Origin: Chloroflexota bacterium
GTDB lineage: Bacteria; Chloroflexota; Anaerolineae; UBA4142
NCBI GenBank assembly: GCA_023381515.1
Contig: JAMCQI010000021.1
Coordinates: forward strand, 1-21,098
DNA: 21,098 bases
Direction: 5' to 3'
In this document: positions 1 through 6,872 of the stretch, piece by piece
Numbering within the stretch: the first letter of the stretch is position 1
How the letters are laid out: the number at the start of each line of letters is the position of its first letter
Program-made: the position numbers and the translations under genes
Notes under the pieces: generated by a model
Seen by the model: the letters and a program-made list of their open reading frames with translations, nothing else
Told to the model about the DNA's origin: nothing
Database searches by the model: none

Positions 1-2
1 TG

Positions 3-416
3 ATCCTGGACGCGTGGTCGCGGCGCGAGGTGGGATGGGCCCTGGGCCAAAGCCAGGAGGCGGAGTTGGCCATGACGGCACTCCGCCGTGCGCTCAACGG
101 CCGAAGCCTGCTGGAAGGCGCCATCCACCACTCCGACCGCGGCGTTCAATACTGTTGCGAGGACTATGTCCGACTGCTGCGGGAGGCGGGTTTCACCATC
201 AGCATGAGTCGTGCCGGCAACCCTTACGATAATGCGCTCGCGGAAAGCTTCATGCGCACGCTGAAGTGCGAGGAGGTTTATCTGTGTCAGTATCGTGACC
301 TGGAGGATGCACGGGAACGCATCGGCGACTTCCTCGAAGATTACTACAACCGGCGACGGCTCCATTCCTCGCTGGGCTATCGGACGCCGGCGGCCTTTGA
401 GGAGGTGGAAGGATGA
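3..416 (+). CDS. IS3-family transposase OrfB, C-terminal part (5' end outside window)
   Basis: The reading frame is open from the window edge to a TGA at 414-416, so this is the end of a larger gene. It encodes the second half of an rve/DDE integrase core. HSDRGVQY carries the second catalytic Asp, NALAESFMRTLK carries the catalytic Glu, and YYNRRRLHSSLGYRTPAAFE is the characteristic C-terminal block of IS3-group OrfB proteins. OrfB acts as the catalytic subunit of the OrfAB transposase that cuts and joins element ends. The N-terminal region with the first Asp lies upstream of position 1, so integrity of the whole gene cannot be judged. The stop overlaps an ATG at 413 (ATGA), which opens a short downstream frame. 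Confidence 0.93.
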   Translation: MLDAWSRREVGWALGQSQEAELAMTALRRALNGRSLLEGAIHHSDRGVQYCCEDYVRLLREAGFTISMSRAGNPYDNALAESFMRTLKCEEVYLCQYRDLEDARERIGDFLEDYYNRRRLHSSLGYRTPAAFEEVEG

Positions 417-748
417 GTTTTTCCAGGCATAGGGAAATCTATCGCTCCGATGTATGTCGAAGAACCGTAAAAGGTTGGGGCCGGTGTGCCGCCTTCCGTT
501 GGTCGGCCCCGGATCCCAGCCAAAGGGCGCGACGGAAGGAGCGCGCCCGGCTCATCGTCTGCGATGAGTTTCCAGCCGGCTATTCCTTGGCGGGTTACTC
601 TCCAGCAGAGCCCGCCTCCGCTTCACCGGCCGTTCTCAGTATCGGTGGACCCATTCGGCGAGACAATCAAATTGCAGCGAATGGGGACGTATCCCTTTTT
701 ACCGTGTCTCAACCATGGGGTCCAGTCCAGCCTGTCCCCCTTTGGTGA
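413..748 (+). CDS. Possible IS-associated passenger ORF (111 aa, uncertain)
   Basis: This small frame starts with an ATGA overlap on the end of the IS3 transposase and would encode 111 residues rich in Ser, Arg, Ala and Pro. No domain, membrane segment or signal peptide is visible. The stretch DEFPAGYSLAGYSPAEPAS resembles short hypothetical proteins that I recall being annotated beside IS3 elements, but I cannot verify this. It may be a passenger or simply the non-coding 3' part of the element or its junction with host DNA. A competing frame (486-761) covers much of it, so coding status is doubtful. Confidence 0.25.
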   Translation: MSFSRHREIYRSDVCRRTVKGWGRCAAFRWSAPDPSQRARRKERARLIVCDEFPAGYSLAGYSPAEPASASPAVLSIGGPIRRDNQIAANGDVSLFTVSQPWGPVQPVPLW

Positions 749-791
749 TAATCGGATATAATACTGCCGGAACATGTGACAGGAGACTGAC
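417..791. other. Intergenic stretch between the IS3 transposase and the operon
   Basis: About 375 bases separate the transposase stop from the first operon gene. Apart from the doubtful 111-aa frame I see no convincing gene. The segment presumably holds the right end of the IS3 element and the operon's upstream region. I could not place the IS terminal repeat because the left end is outside the window. Confidence 0.5.
757..785 (+). promoter_or_regulatory. Candidate -10 box and ribosome binding site upstream of the operon
   Basis: A perfect TATAAT lies at 757-762, about 30 bases before the GTG start at 792. AGGAG at 781-785 gives a 6-base spacing to that start. No good -35 hexamer sits 16-18 bases upstream (the region is GTCCCC-like), so the -10 is only a candidate. 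Its position next to the IS3 remnant would make it the natural promoter for the whole co-directional block. Confidence 0.35.
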
Positions 792-1385
792 GTGTCGCTC
801 AACGTTGCGGCATGGCAGGAGAGGTCGGTTGCAGCCGGTCCGGGTGTGAGGTTTGTCGTCTGGTTGCAAGGGTGCCCCCTGCGCTGTCAGGGATGCATCA
901 ATCCGGATTTCCTGCCTATTGAGCCGCGCAATGTTCTGCCCGTGAGCCAGTTGGCGCACCGCATCGCAGTCACGTCCGGTATTGAAGGTGTTACGTACAC
1001 CGGTGGTGAGCCGATGGTCCAGGCGCGAGGCCTCGCGTTGCTAAGCGAAGCGCTAGCCAGCACCGGGCTTTCAATCCTCTGCTACAGCGGATACACCCTC
1101 GAGCAACTGCAAGCGTGCTCGGACCCGTGGATTGACCGATTGCTGCGCTGCACAGACATCCTCATCGACGGACCTTACGTGCGCGAGCGCGCGGCCATCC
1201 TACGCTGGCGGGGGAGCAACAACCAGCGAATCCATTTTCTTACGCCGAAGTATCGTGGCCTTGCAGGCTCGTTGCGGGCGGACCAGGCCGAGATCGAGTT
1301 TAGCGTCGGCGTCGACGCGCTGACCGTGACTGGCACATGGCCGAAGAGCTTGCTGGAACGGTTGGCACCGCGCCTTAGGGGGTAA
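792..1385 (+). CDS. Radical SAM 4Fe-4S protein, NrdG/activase-like
   Basis: This 197-aa protein carries the radical SAM cluster motif C28-x3-C32-x2-C35 (GCPLRCQGC). GGEP at 71-74 is the SAM-contacting motif, and DILIDGPYV is typical of anaerobic ribonucleotide reductase activating proteins. NrdG-type activases use a [4Fe-4S] cluster and S-adenosylmethionine to install a glycyl radical on a partner enzyme. No glycyl-radical enzyme (NrdD or PFL-like) is present in the window, so the target may be different or encoded elsewhere. The GTG start is set by AGGAG 6 bases upstream. The gene is followed after one base by the GTPase gene, which suggests cotranscription. Fold assignment is secure; substrate is unknown. 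Confidence 0.88.
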   Translation: MSLNVAAWQERSVAAGPGVRFVVWLQGCPLRCQGCINPDFLPIEPRNVLPVSQLAHRIAVTSGIEGVTYTGGEPMVQARGLALLSEALASTGLSILCYSGYTLEQLQACSDPWIDRLLRCTDILIDGPYVRERAAILRWRGSNNQRIHFLTPKYRGLAGSLRADQAEIEFSVGVDALTVTGTWPKSLLERLAPRLRG

Positions 1386-1386
1386 T

Positions 1387-2361
1387 GTGCTTTGCCCTTT
1401 CTGCCTCGCCGACACCAACTTCCGCCTCCAGGATATTCCAAACCCGCGCGTGCGCGTTCATGTGTGTCCAGATTGTAACGAGCAGGTGCCGGCCATGTAC
1501 GTTCGGGATTACTCGGCTTTTCCGCCGGTGGTCCTTAGTGCGATCGGCTTCCGCGCACACGGCAAGACCGTATACTTCGCCACGCTCTTCAAAGCGATGG
1601 CGGGCTTGGCCGAGCTGTGGCCCGGCTTCGCCACCCAGCCGCTCAACGAAGAGACCCTTCAGACCGTGTACGGAAATGTAGAGATGCTCGCGGAAGGCAA
1701 CCTGCCCGACGCGACGCCGAAGAACTTTCCGAGACCGGCACTGCTGCGGCTTCGCTCTGTGCCTATGCAGCCGGATTGCACGCTGCTGTGCTACGACACG
1801 GGTGGGGAGTGCTTCGAGAGGCCCACTCAGTTGGTGCAGTACGGCGGATTTGTGAGGCGCGCCCGCAGTGCGGTCTTCTTGGTCAGTCTGCCCGTCATGG
1901 CGGACGCACCGAAGCAGATGCACAGGCTACTGAACGTCTACGCCATCGGTATGGGGGAGCTTGGCGCAAACACGAAAGACCAGCACCTGATCGTGGTTTA
2001 TTCTCGCGCCGACGAACTGGCTTCCCGTCTGGAGGCTTGGCCAGATCTTTGGTCGTATCTGGCGAAAGGCGGCAGTGACGGGCTAATGAATCCTGCAGGT
2101 TACATCGGGAAGCTGTGCACAGTCTCCGACCGGTTGCGCCAGTTCACGGAGGAGGAGGTCCGGGCTCACGAGTTCCTCAATGCGGCTTCGGAGGAATTTC
2201 GCAGCGTGAGCTTTTGCATTGTGTCCTCGCTGGGCGCGAAGCCCGTGGGACGCCGCCTGCTGACGCAGATCGCGCCCAGGCGGGTGCTCGACCCAATGTT
2301 CTGGGTCGCGCAAAGGTCGCTGTCCGGCTGGAGGCAAGCGTGGCGTAGGTGGACGCAATAG
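1387..2361 (+). CDS. Zinc-ribbon P-loop GTPase, double-GTPase (DO-GTPase2-like) type
   Basis: This 324-aa protein begins with a four-cysteine zinc ribbon (C3, C6, C27, C30). A P-loop follows, G54-x4-GKT61 (GFRAHGKT). A Walker B/G3-like YDTGGE lies at 136-141, and a degenerate G4 motif (VVYSRADE, 203-210) stands where NKxD would be. This order matches the zinc-ribbon GTPases called double-GTPase type 2, which occur next to GAP1 proteins in predicted conflict systems. That family assignment rests on motif recall rather than a search. The role would be a nucleotide-dependent switch, presumably cytosolic because no membrane segment is apparent. The GTG start comes directly after the radical SAM stop (1383-1385). 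Specificity for GTP rather than ATP is uncertain because of the weak G4 motif. Confidence 0.75.
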   Translation: MLCPFCLADTNFRLQDIPNPRVRVHVCPDCNEQVPAMYVRDYSAFPPVVLSAIGFRAHGKTVYFATLFKAMAGLAELWPGFATQPLNEETLQTVYGNVEMLAEGNLPDATPKNFPRPALLRLRSVPMQPDCTLLCYDTGGECFERPTQLVQYGGFVRRARSAVFLVSLPVMADAPKQMHRLLNVYAIGMGELGANTKDQHLIVVYSRADELASRLEAWPDLWSYLAKGGSDGLMNPAGYIGKLCTVSDRLRQFTEEEVRAHEFLNAASEEFRSVSFCIVSSLGAKPVGRRLLTQIAPRRVLDPMFWVAQRSLSGWRQAWRRWTQ

Positions 2362-2378
2362 GTGGGGAGGTAAACCAG

Positions 2379-3320
2379 ATGAGCGGACGCAAGGTATCGA
2401 AGTTCGCATTGGATAGCGAGCGTCAGGAAAAGCTGCGGCTGATTAGGGAAACGAAGCGACTGCGGCCCCAGATCAAGGCCCTTCAGAAAGGCATCGCCGA
2501 AACGTTGCGACGCGCGACGCCAGGACTATTGTCAACCTTCGCCAGCCAAGTGGCGCAAGCGGAAGAATGGATGCGAGCACGGGCCTCCGAGAAGGGACCA
2601 GAACTTGGCATGGACGAACCGAATTCGGTGCTGCGCGACGCGGTGACGCGGCTTGAGGGAATTGCTCAGGAAGGACGGCAAATCCAAGCGCAGCTCGCAG
2701 CCGCTTTCACCGAAAAGGCGGATGCCATGGCCGGCCGGCTGGCGGCTCAGCTTGCTTCGGCCGAGATCTTGTGCATCGAGCACGAACCGTTCCTGCGCGA
2801 TTGGTTTGGCGACCAGGCTGCTGAATACAGAAGGGTCCTGCAGGAAGCGAGCCGATTATACCGCGCGCAGCAGTACGGCAAGACTGACGAGGCGCTGGCC
2901 GGTTTCGAAGCCGCCTTCGCAGCCAGGCTAGATCTTGCCCAGGTGCAGGAAGAGAAGCATCAAAAGAGGCTGTACTTGCTCAAGGCTCTCCGGCAGGTCT
3001 GCGCGGAGCTTGGCTTCGAGGAAGTCTCGGCACCACGATTTGAGCAAGAGAACGAGCGCGGCAGCGCAATCCTCTTCGCGGTCGATACCGTCAACCAGGG
3101 CCAAATTGCCTTCACGCTTTCGCTCGAAGGCATTGCCACCAATTCGGAAGTCGCCGGGCACCGCTGCGCGGATGAGTTCTGCACGCTGTCGAGGTACCTG
3201 GAAGAGGAGTTTGGCGTCCAGACTGACTTTCGCCTGGCCGACGGCGAGCCGTTGCCGAGGTTGCGGCACAAAGGCGAAAAGGACCTGCCCGGCGACGCCA
3301 GCAAGGAGGCAAAAGCCTAA
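2379..3320 (+). CDS. Coiled-coil protein of unknown function
   Basis: I do not recognise a family. From the ATG at 2379 the protein is 313 aa. It is strongly charged and helical over roughly its first 210 residues, with Leu/Ala-rich stretches of coiled-coil character. A more globular C-terminal part (about 220-295) follows, with alternating hydrophobic residues such as GSAILFAVDTV. The tail is Lys/Glu-rich. The start is chosen because GGGGAGG at 2364-2370 sits 8 bases upstream; an in-frame ATG at 2349 would overlap the GTPase gene and has no such site. It lies between the GTPase and the AAA+ ATPase, so it may bridge them, but this is only positional inference. Confidence 0.7.
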   Translation: MSGRKVSKFALDSERQEKLRLIRETKRLRPQIKALQKGIAETLRRATPGLLSTFASQVAQAEEWMRARASEKGPELGMDEPNSVLRDAVTRLEGIAQEGRQIQAQLAAAFTEKADAMAGRLAAQLASAEILCIEHEPFLRDWFGDQAAEYRRVLQEASRLYRAQQYGKTDEALAGFEAAFAARLDLAQVQEEKHQKRLYLLKALRQVCAELGFEEVSAPRFEQENERGSAILFAVDTVNQGQIAFTLSLEGIATNSEVAGHRCADEFCTLSRYLEEEFGVQTDFRLADGEPLPRLRHKGEKDLPGDASKEAKA

Positions 3321-3335
3321 ACGATTGGGGGACAC

Positions 3336-5156
3336 ATGTCCGTCTGGATCAGGAACCTTAAGACCACCTTGGAAGATCGCGAGGTGGTCATCCTACATGG
3401 CAACGTGCGCGACAAGTACATCGACGACTGTGGGCAGGTTTACGACAACCTCACCACTCTCCTAACGCAGATAGCCAAGAGCCTACCGAACCAGTTCGAG
3501 GAGCTCGTATTCTACGATGCCGTCGGGCACGAGCGAAAGAATACATCGGCCCGGGCGCAGACGGCACCGCGCTCAGTCGGATCATCGGAGCTCGCGGTCA
3601 CGCAACCGGCACCGCGCAGCGGTGACCGCATGCCGCCTCCTCGGGTCATCGCCAATTGGGTCCGGCAGTTGAGCGCTGCTGATCAGGACCGCTTTGTGGT
3701 GCTTTACTACCTCGATAAGCTCGTTTGCTACAAAACCTCCTACACGGATGAGGAAAAAGAGACGCTGCTCTGGCTGGAAAAGCTGATTGAGAACATCGCA
3801 CCGAATCATCGGCTGATCCTGGTCGCGTTGCAGGACACCCTGGTTCCGATCGAGCTCTACACGCATTCGCCCAAGACGTACGTCCTCTCCATACCGCGCC
3901 CCGACAAGGCGGACCGGCTGGCCTATCTCCATCACCGGCTGGGCAACGAGCAACCGCACGTGGACCTCATCGGCGACCTTTCCGACGGGCTGTTCCTGCG
4001 GGATCTGGACCACATCGCCGCGGCCGTTGCCTCGCAGCCTCAGTCCGGCGTCCGGGATGTGCGCCGGTTGGTCAACAAATACCGCATCGGCGAACAAGAG
4101 GATTACTGGGGAACGTTAAGTATCGAGCGGCTCAATGGTGCCCTGAAGTGGTTCCGTGACCTCGAGGGCGTAAAGGGCCAGGACGAGGCGGTGCGCAAGG
4201 TGGTGGACATGCTGTCGATGGCGCGCGCCGGACTTACCGGCGTCGCCAGCGGTTCGCGTGCCAAGCCGAAAGGCGTGCTCTTCTTCGCAGGGCCGACCGG
4301 GGTCGGCAAGACCTTCGTGGCGAAAAAGCTGGCGAAGTTTCTGTTCAGCACCGAAGAGGCCTTTATACGCCTTGATATGAGCGAGTTCAAGGAGGAGCAC
4401 ACGGTTTCGAAGCTCATCGGCTCGCCGCCCGGCTACGTCGGCTACGAAAAGGGCGGCATGCTGACCAACGCCGTTCGGGAGAAGCCGTTTTCGGTGGTGC
4501 TGTTTGACGAGATCGAGAAGGCCCATCCGAAGATCATGGATATCTTCCTCCAGCTTCTGGACGAGGGCCGGCTGACCGACAGCCGCGGGCAAACCGTGTT
4601 CTTCACGGAGACGGTCATCATCTTCACCTCGAACCTTGGTGCCCGAACCACTGACGGTCGTGGCGCTCTCATCGCCGAGCGCGAAGAACTGGATGCGATC
4701 ATCGCAGATCGCGAGGCGGGTCACGAGCAGAAGAAGAGCCGCGTGCGCGAGCACTTCACGCGTGCGGTGGAGCGTTTCTTCATGTACGAGATCTCGCGCC
4801 CGGAACTCCTCAACCGCATCGGCAACAACATTGTCCCGTTTAACTACATCCACTCGCCGGAAGTGCAGCAGGACATTGTAGTATCCCACTTAAAGCGCAT
4901 CAAGGAGGATTTCGAGGACAAGTACCGCGCGGCGGGTCACTCGCTGTCGTTTGAGGAACCGGTCGCGCACTGGATGGTGGAACGGCACGGCGAGCACATG
5001 ACGTTGTTCGGCGGGCGTGGCATCACCAACGCGATAGAGGGCGAATTGATGATGCCGCTGGCGCGCGCGGTGCTCGCCGCCGAGCACTACGGCCGCCATT
5101 CGGCCCGTTTTCGTATGCACGTGGCTAACGGTCGCATCGGCGTTGCCGAAGAATAG
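3336..5156 (+). CDS. ClpA/ClpB-like AAA+ ATPase with an extra N-terminal module
   Basis: The 606-aa protein has a complete AAA+ module of the ClpA/ClpB D2 type: Walker A GPTGVGKT (319-326), pore loop GYVGY (366-370), Walker B VVLFDE (387-392), sensor 1 Asn in FTSNLG (431-435), an arginine finger in LLNRI (R494) and a sensor-2-like GGRGI (559-563). Such modules form hexamers that thread or remodel proteins. Residues 1-260 contain VVILHGNVRDKYID and VVLYYLDKL, which look like a divergent AAA-like domain without a clear Walker A. No ClpP-binding loop or ClpB middle domain is evident. GGGGGA before the ATG serves as ribosome binding site. It probably acts as the motor of the operon's system. Confidence 0.9.
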   Translation: MSVWIRNLKTTLEDREVVILHGNVRDKYIDDCGQVYDNLTTLLTQIAKSLPNQFEELVFYDAVGHERKNTSARAQTAPRSVGSSELAVTQPAPRSGDRMPPPRVIANWVRQLSAADQDRFVVLYYLDKLVCYKTSYTDEEKETLLWLEKLIENIAPNHRLILVALQDTLVPIELYTHSPKTYVLSIPRPDKADRLAYLHHRLGNEQPHVDLIGDLSDGLFLRDLDHIAAAVASQPQSGVRDVRRLVNKYRIGEQEDYWGTLSIERLNGALKWFRDLEGVKGQDEAVRKVVDMLSMARAGLTGVASGSRAKPKGVLFFAGPTGVGKTFVAKKLAKFLFSTEEAFIRLDMSEFKEEHTVSKLIGSPPGYVGYEKGGMLTNAVREKPFSVVLFDEIEKAHPKIMDIFLQLLDEGRLTDSRGQTVFFTETVIIFTSNLGARTTDGRGALIAEREELDAIIADREAGHEQKKSRVREHFTRAVERFFMYEISRPELLNRIGNNIVPFNYIHSPEVQQDIVVSHLKRIKEDFEDKYRAAGHSLSFEEPVAHWMVERHGEHMTLFGGRGITNAIEGELMMPLARAVLAAEHYGRHSARFRMHVANGRIGVAEE

Positions 5157-5165
5157 AGGTGTGGC

Positions 5166-6265
5166 ATGGCGCTCACGGAGCGCTGGGCAAGCTTGAGGGC
5201 CGCGGATTCCGGGAAAGCCATTTTCATCCTGGATGCATCGGAGAGCGCGGCCCGGCAGTGGGACGCAATCGTCGGCCTGGCGCGCGCCGTTTTCGGGGCT
5301 TTGCCTGTTCGCATCGAACGGGACCTTTACTTCCTAGCCAATCCCAACCCCTATTCTTCGGCCGACTTTTCTACGCACGCAGCCCAATGGGCGCACGAGA
5401 ACCGGCGTCGGGCCAGTTTGATCGGACCGAATTTTGCCACGCTTCACACAGACGAGGCTAAGATCGTAGTCCTCGGCTCAGGGACGGTTTACGACTTGGA
5501 GGATTGGGCCGACACGGCTGTGCTTGATCGCACCCTGTTCGTTTCTTTCGGCGACCCGCTCCGTGGCGGCGTTGAAGGCGGGGAGGAGATCGCCGTGCCG
5601 TCCGCCACCGAGTTGGCGCGCCGCATTGACGATCCGATTCTTTCGGTCGAGATCTCCGGGCCAGGCTTCATGCCGTTCACCTGGGACAACCACGAGTACG
5701 AGCTGGCAATGCAAGGAGAACGCATATCGCTCGTCTCGCACAAGGCCGACGACTGCCAAGTGAGCCTCGGTTTCCTGGCGCCCGAACTGACGGACGTGGC
5801 CTTCACGGCCACCCACTCCAGCGGTCGGTGTATCAGAGGGCCGCTTAGCCAGGCGGAGCCTTCCCAGAGGCGTGCCTCCGGCGTGCGCTTTAGCGTGGCG
5901 GAGGCCGCCGCGTTTGAGAAGGCCGCACGGCACCTGCCCTTCGATTGTCCTCGTTGCGGCGGAGCGCATGATTGGGATGTTCTGCGGTGCTTGGAGGTTG
6001 GCAGCATTCTCGGCGAGCCAGTCTACCCCTCGCTGGAGTCACAGGGGCGGGCTTCGCTTTGCTGCGGCGCGACTGCGGCGGTGCGCTAGCCGAGGTGCAT
6101 TCCTACCCGATCCTACGCTTGGACGTCGCCACGGTCGTCATCAACCGCGGGAGCCGAGCGGAGATTTGGTGTTTTGACGCAGTTGCCGGATGCTGGCGGC
6201 TAAACGGTCGCACGCTCGCGCCGTATACTCGCGTCTGGGGGGATGCCTATGCGATCCTTCTCTGA
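5166..6265 (+). pseudogene. vWA (MIDAS) protein with zinc ribbon, interrupted by a frameshift
   Basis: The intact first frame (5166-6089, 307 aa) begins with a vWA-like domain. FILDASES gives a MIDAS D23-x-S25-x-S27, and KIVVLGSGTVYDLEDW resembles a later core strand. A zinc-ribbon knuckle CPRCG follows near residue 273. After the G-rich run at 6044-6050 the protein-like sequence continues one frame back as GFALLRRDCGG and then VHSYPILRLDVATVV, ending at TGA 6263-6265. One extra G would restore a protein of 366 aa, so either a single base is missing or a -1 shift occurs. vWA proteins bind metal-dependent ligands and often act as adaptors for AAA+ ATPases such as the upstream neighbour. Consequence: truncation, sequencing error or recoding cannot be distinguished here. 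Confidence 0.7.
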
Positions 6266-6869
6266 CCGGCTGGGCTTCCCCATGATCGAGATACCGGAAC
6301 TTGCGCTGGAAGTGCATCTGCTCCCGGCGACGAAGATCCAGTTCGAAGCCTTTCTCGCTGGACCGGAAGGATTCGGCGACTCCTGGTATGAAGCCGTGCT
6401 GGCACTGAATCCTCGTTCGACGTGGCGGCGCTTCGACGCCGCCAATCGCGAGCGGCACTTCGTTTCTGGCTTATTGCCCGAAGATGCTCTCAGCTTCGCT
6501 CACTGGATGGGAAAGGGATTCGATGTGCCGACGGTGGCGGAATGGAGAGTCATCGACGCAGCGCTCGCGGCCGAGATCATGACCTCGGAGAAGCTCTCGG
6601 CGCTGCGGACGCACACCGGGCCACATGCCCGACCCTTACTGGACGGTCTGGTCGCTCAAACGAAGCCGGTGACGCTGCGCGATCTGTCGCTGGCGCGGGG
6701 CGGGCTAGTCGAATGGGCGCGCAACGGAAGCGAGTGGGTTGGCCTGGGAGCGCCACGGCCTGGCTTCTGGGCCAACGCCTGGGATCCCGACTTCGACCTG
6801 ATTCGGCCAATCCGACCCGGCGAGCGGCTATCGTATTTCGGCTGTCGGCTTTTGCGCCGCAACAGGTGA
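6249..6869 (+). CDS. FGE/SUMF1-like domain protein, probably non-catalytic
   Basis: The 206-aa protein has the order of conserved blocks of the formylglycine-generating enzyme/sulfatase-modifying factor fold. These are an N-terminal PVT-like element (LLPATKIQFEAFL), LPEDALSFAHWM, VPTVAEWRVIDAA (the RLPTEAEWE block), a GGLVEWARNGSEW block and the terminal YFGCRLL (the GFR block). Genuine FGE uses a pair of active-site cysteines. Here only one Cys exists in the whole protein and it lies in the terminal block, so I infer a binding rather than an oxidising role. It is also shorter than typical FGE (about 280-300 aa). ATG 6249 is chosen because GGGGGG (6237-6242) lies 6 bases upstream. It overlaps the end of the shifted vWA frame. 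Confidence 0.78.
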   Translation: MRSFSDRLGFPMIEIPELALEVHLLPATKIQFEAFLAGPEGFGDSWYEAVLALNPRSTWRRFDAANRERHFVSGLLPEDALSFAHWMGKGFDVPTVAEWRVIDAALAAEIMTSEKLSALRTHTGPHARPLLDGLVAQTKPVTLRDLSLARGGLVEWARNGSEWVGLGAPRPGFWANAWDPDFDLIRPIRPGERLSYFGCRLLRRNR

Positions 6870-6872
6870 CGC

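Noticed and set aside
4116..4889. Minus-strand ORF (257 aa) inside the AAA+ gene
   Set aside because: It is a shadow frame of the strongly conserved AAA+ module; low-complexity and without motifs.
6030..6060. Programmed -1 frameshift site in the vWA gene
   Set aside because: No X-XXY-YYZ heptamer or clear downstream stem is visible; a lost G in the run is the simpler explanation.
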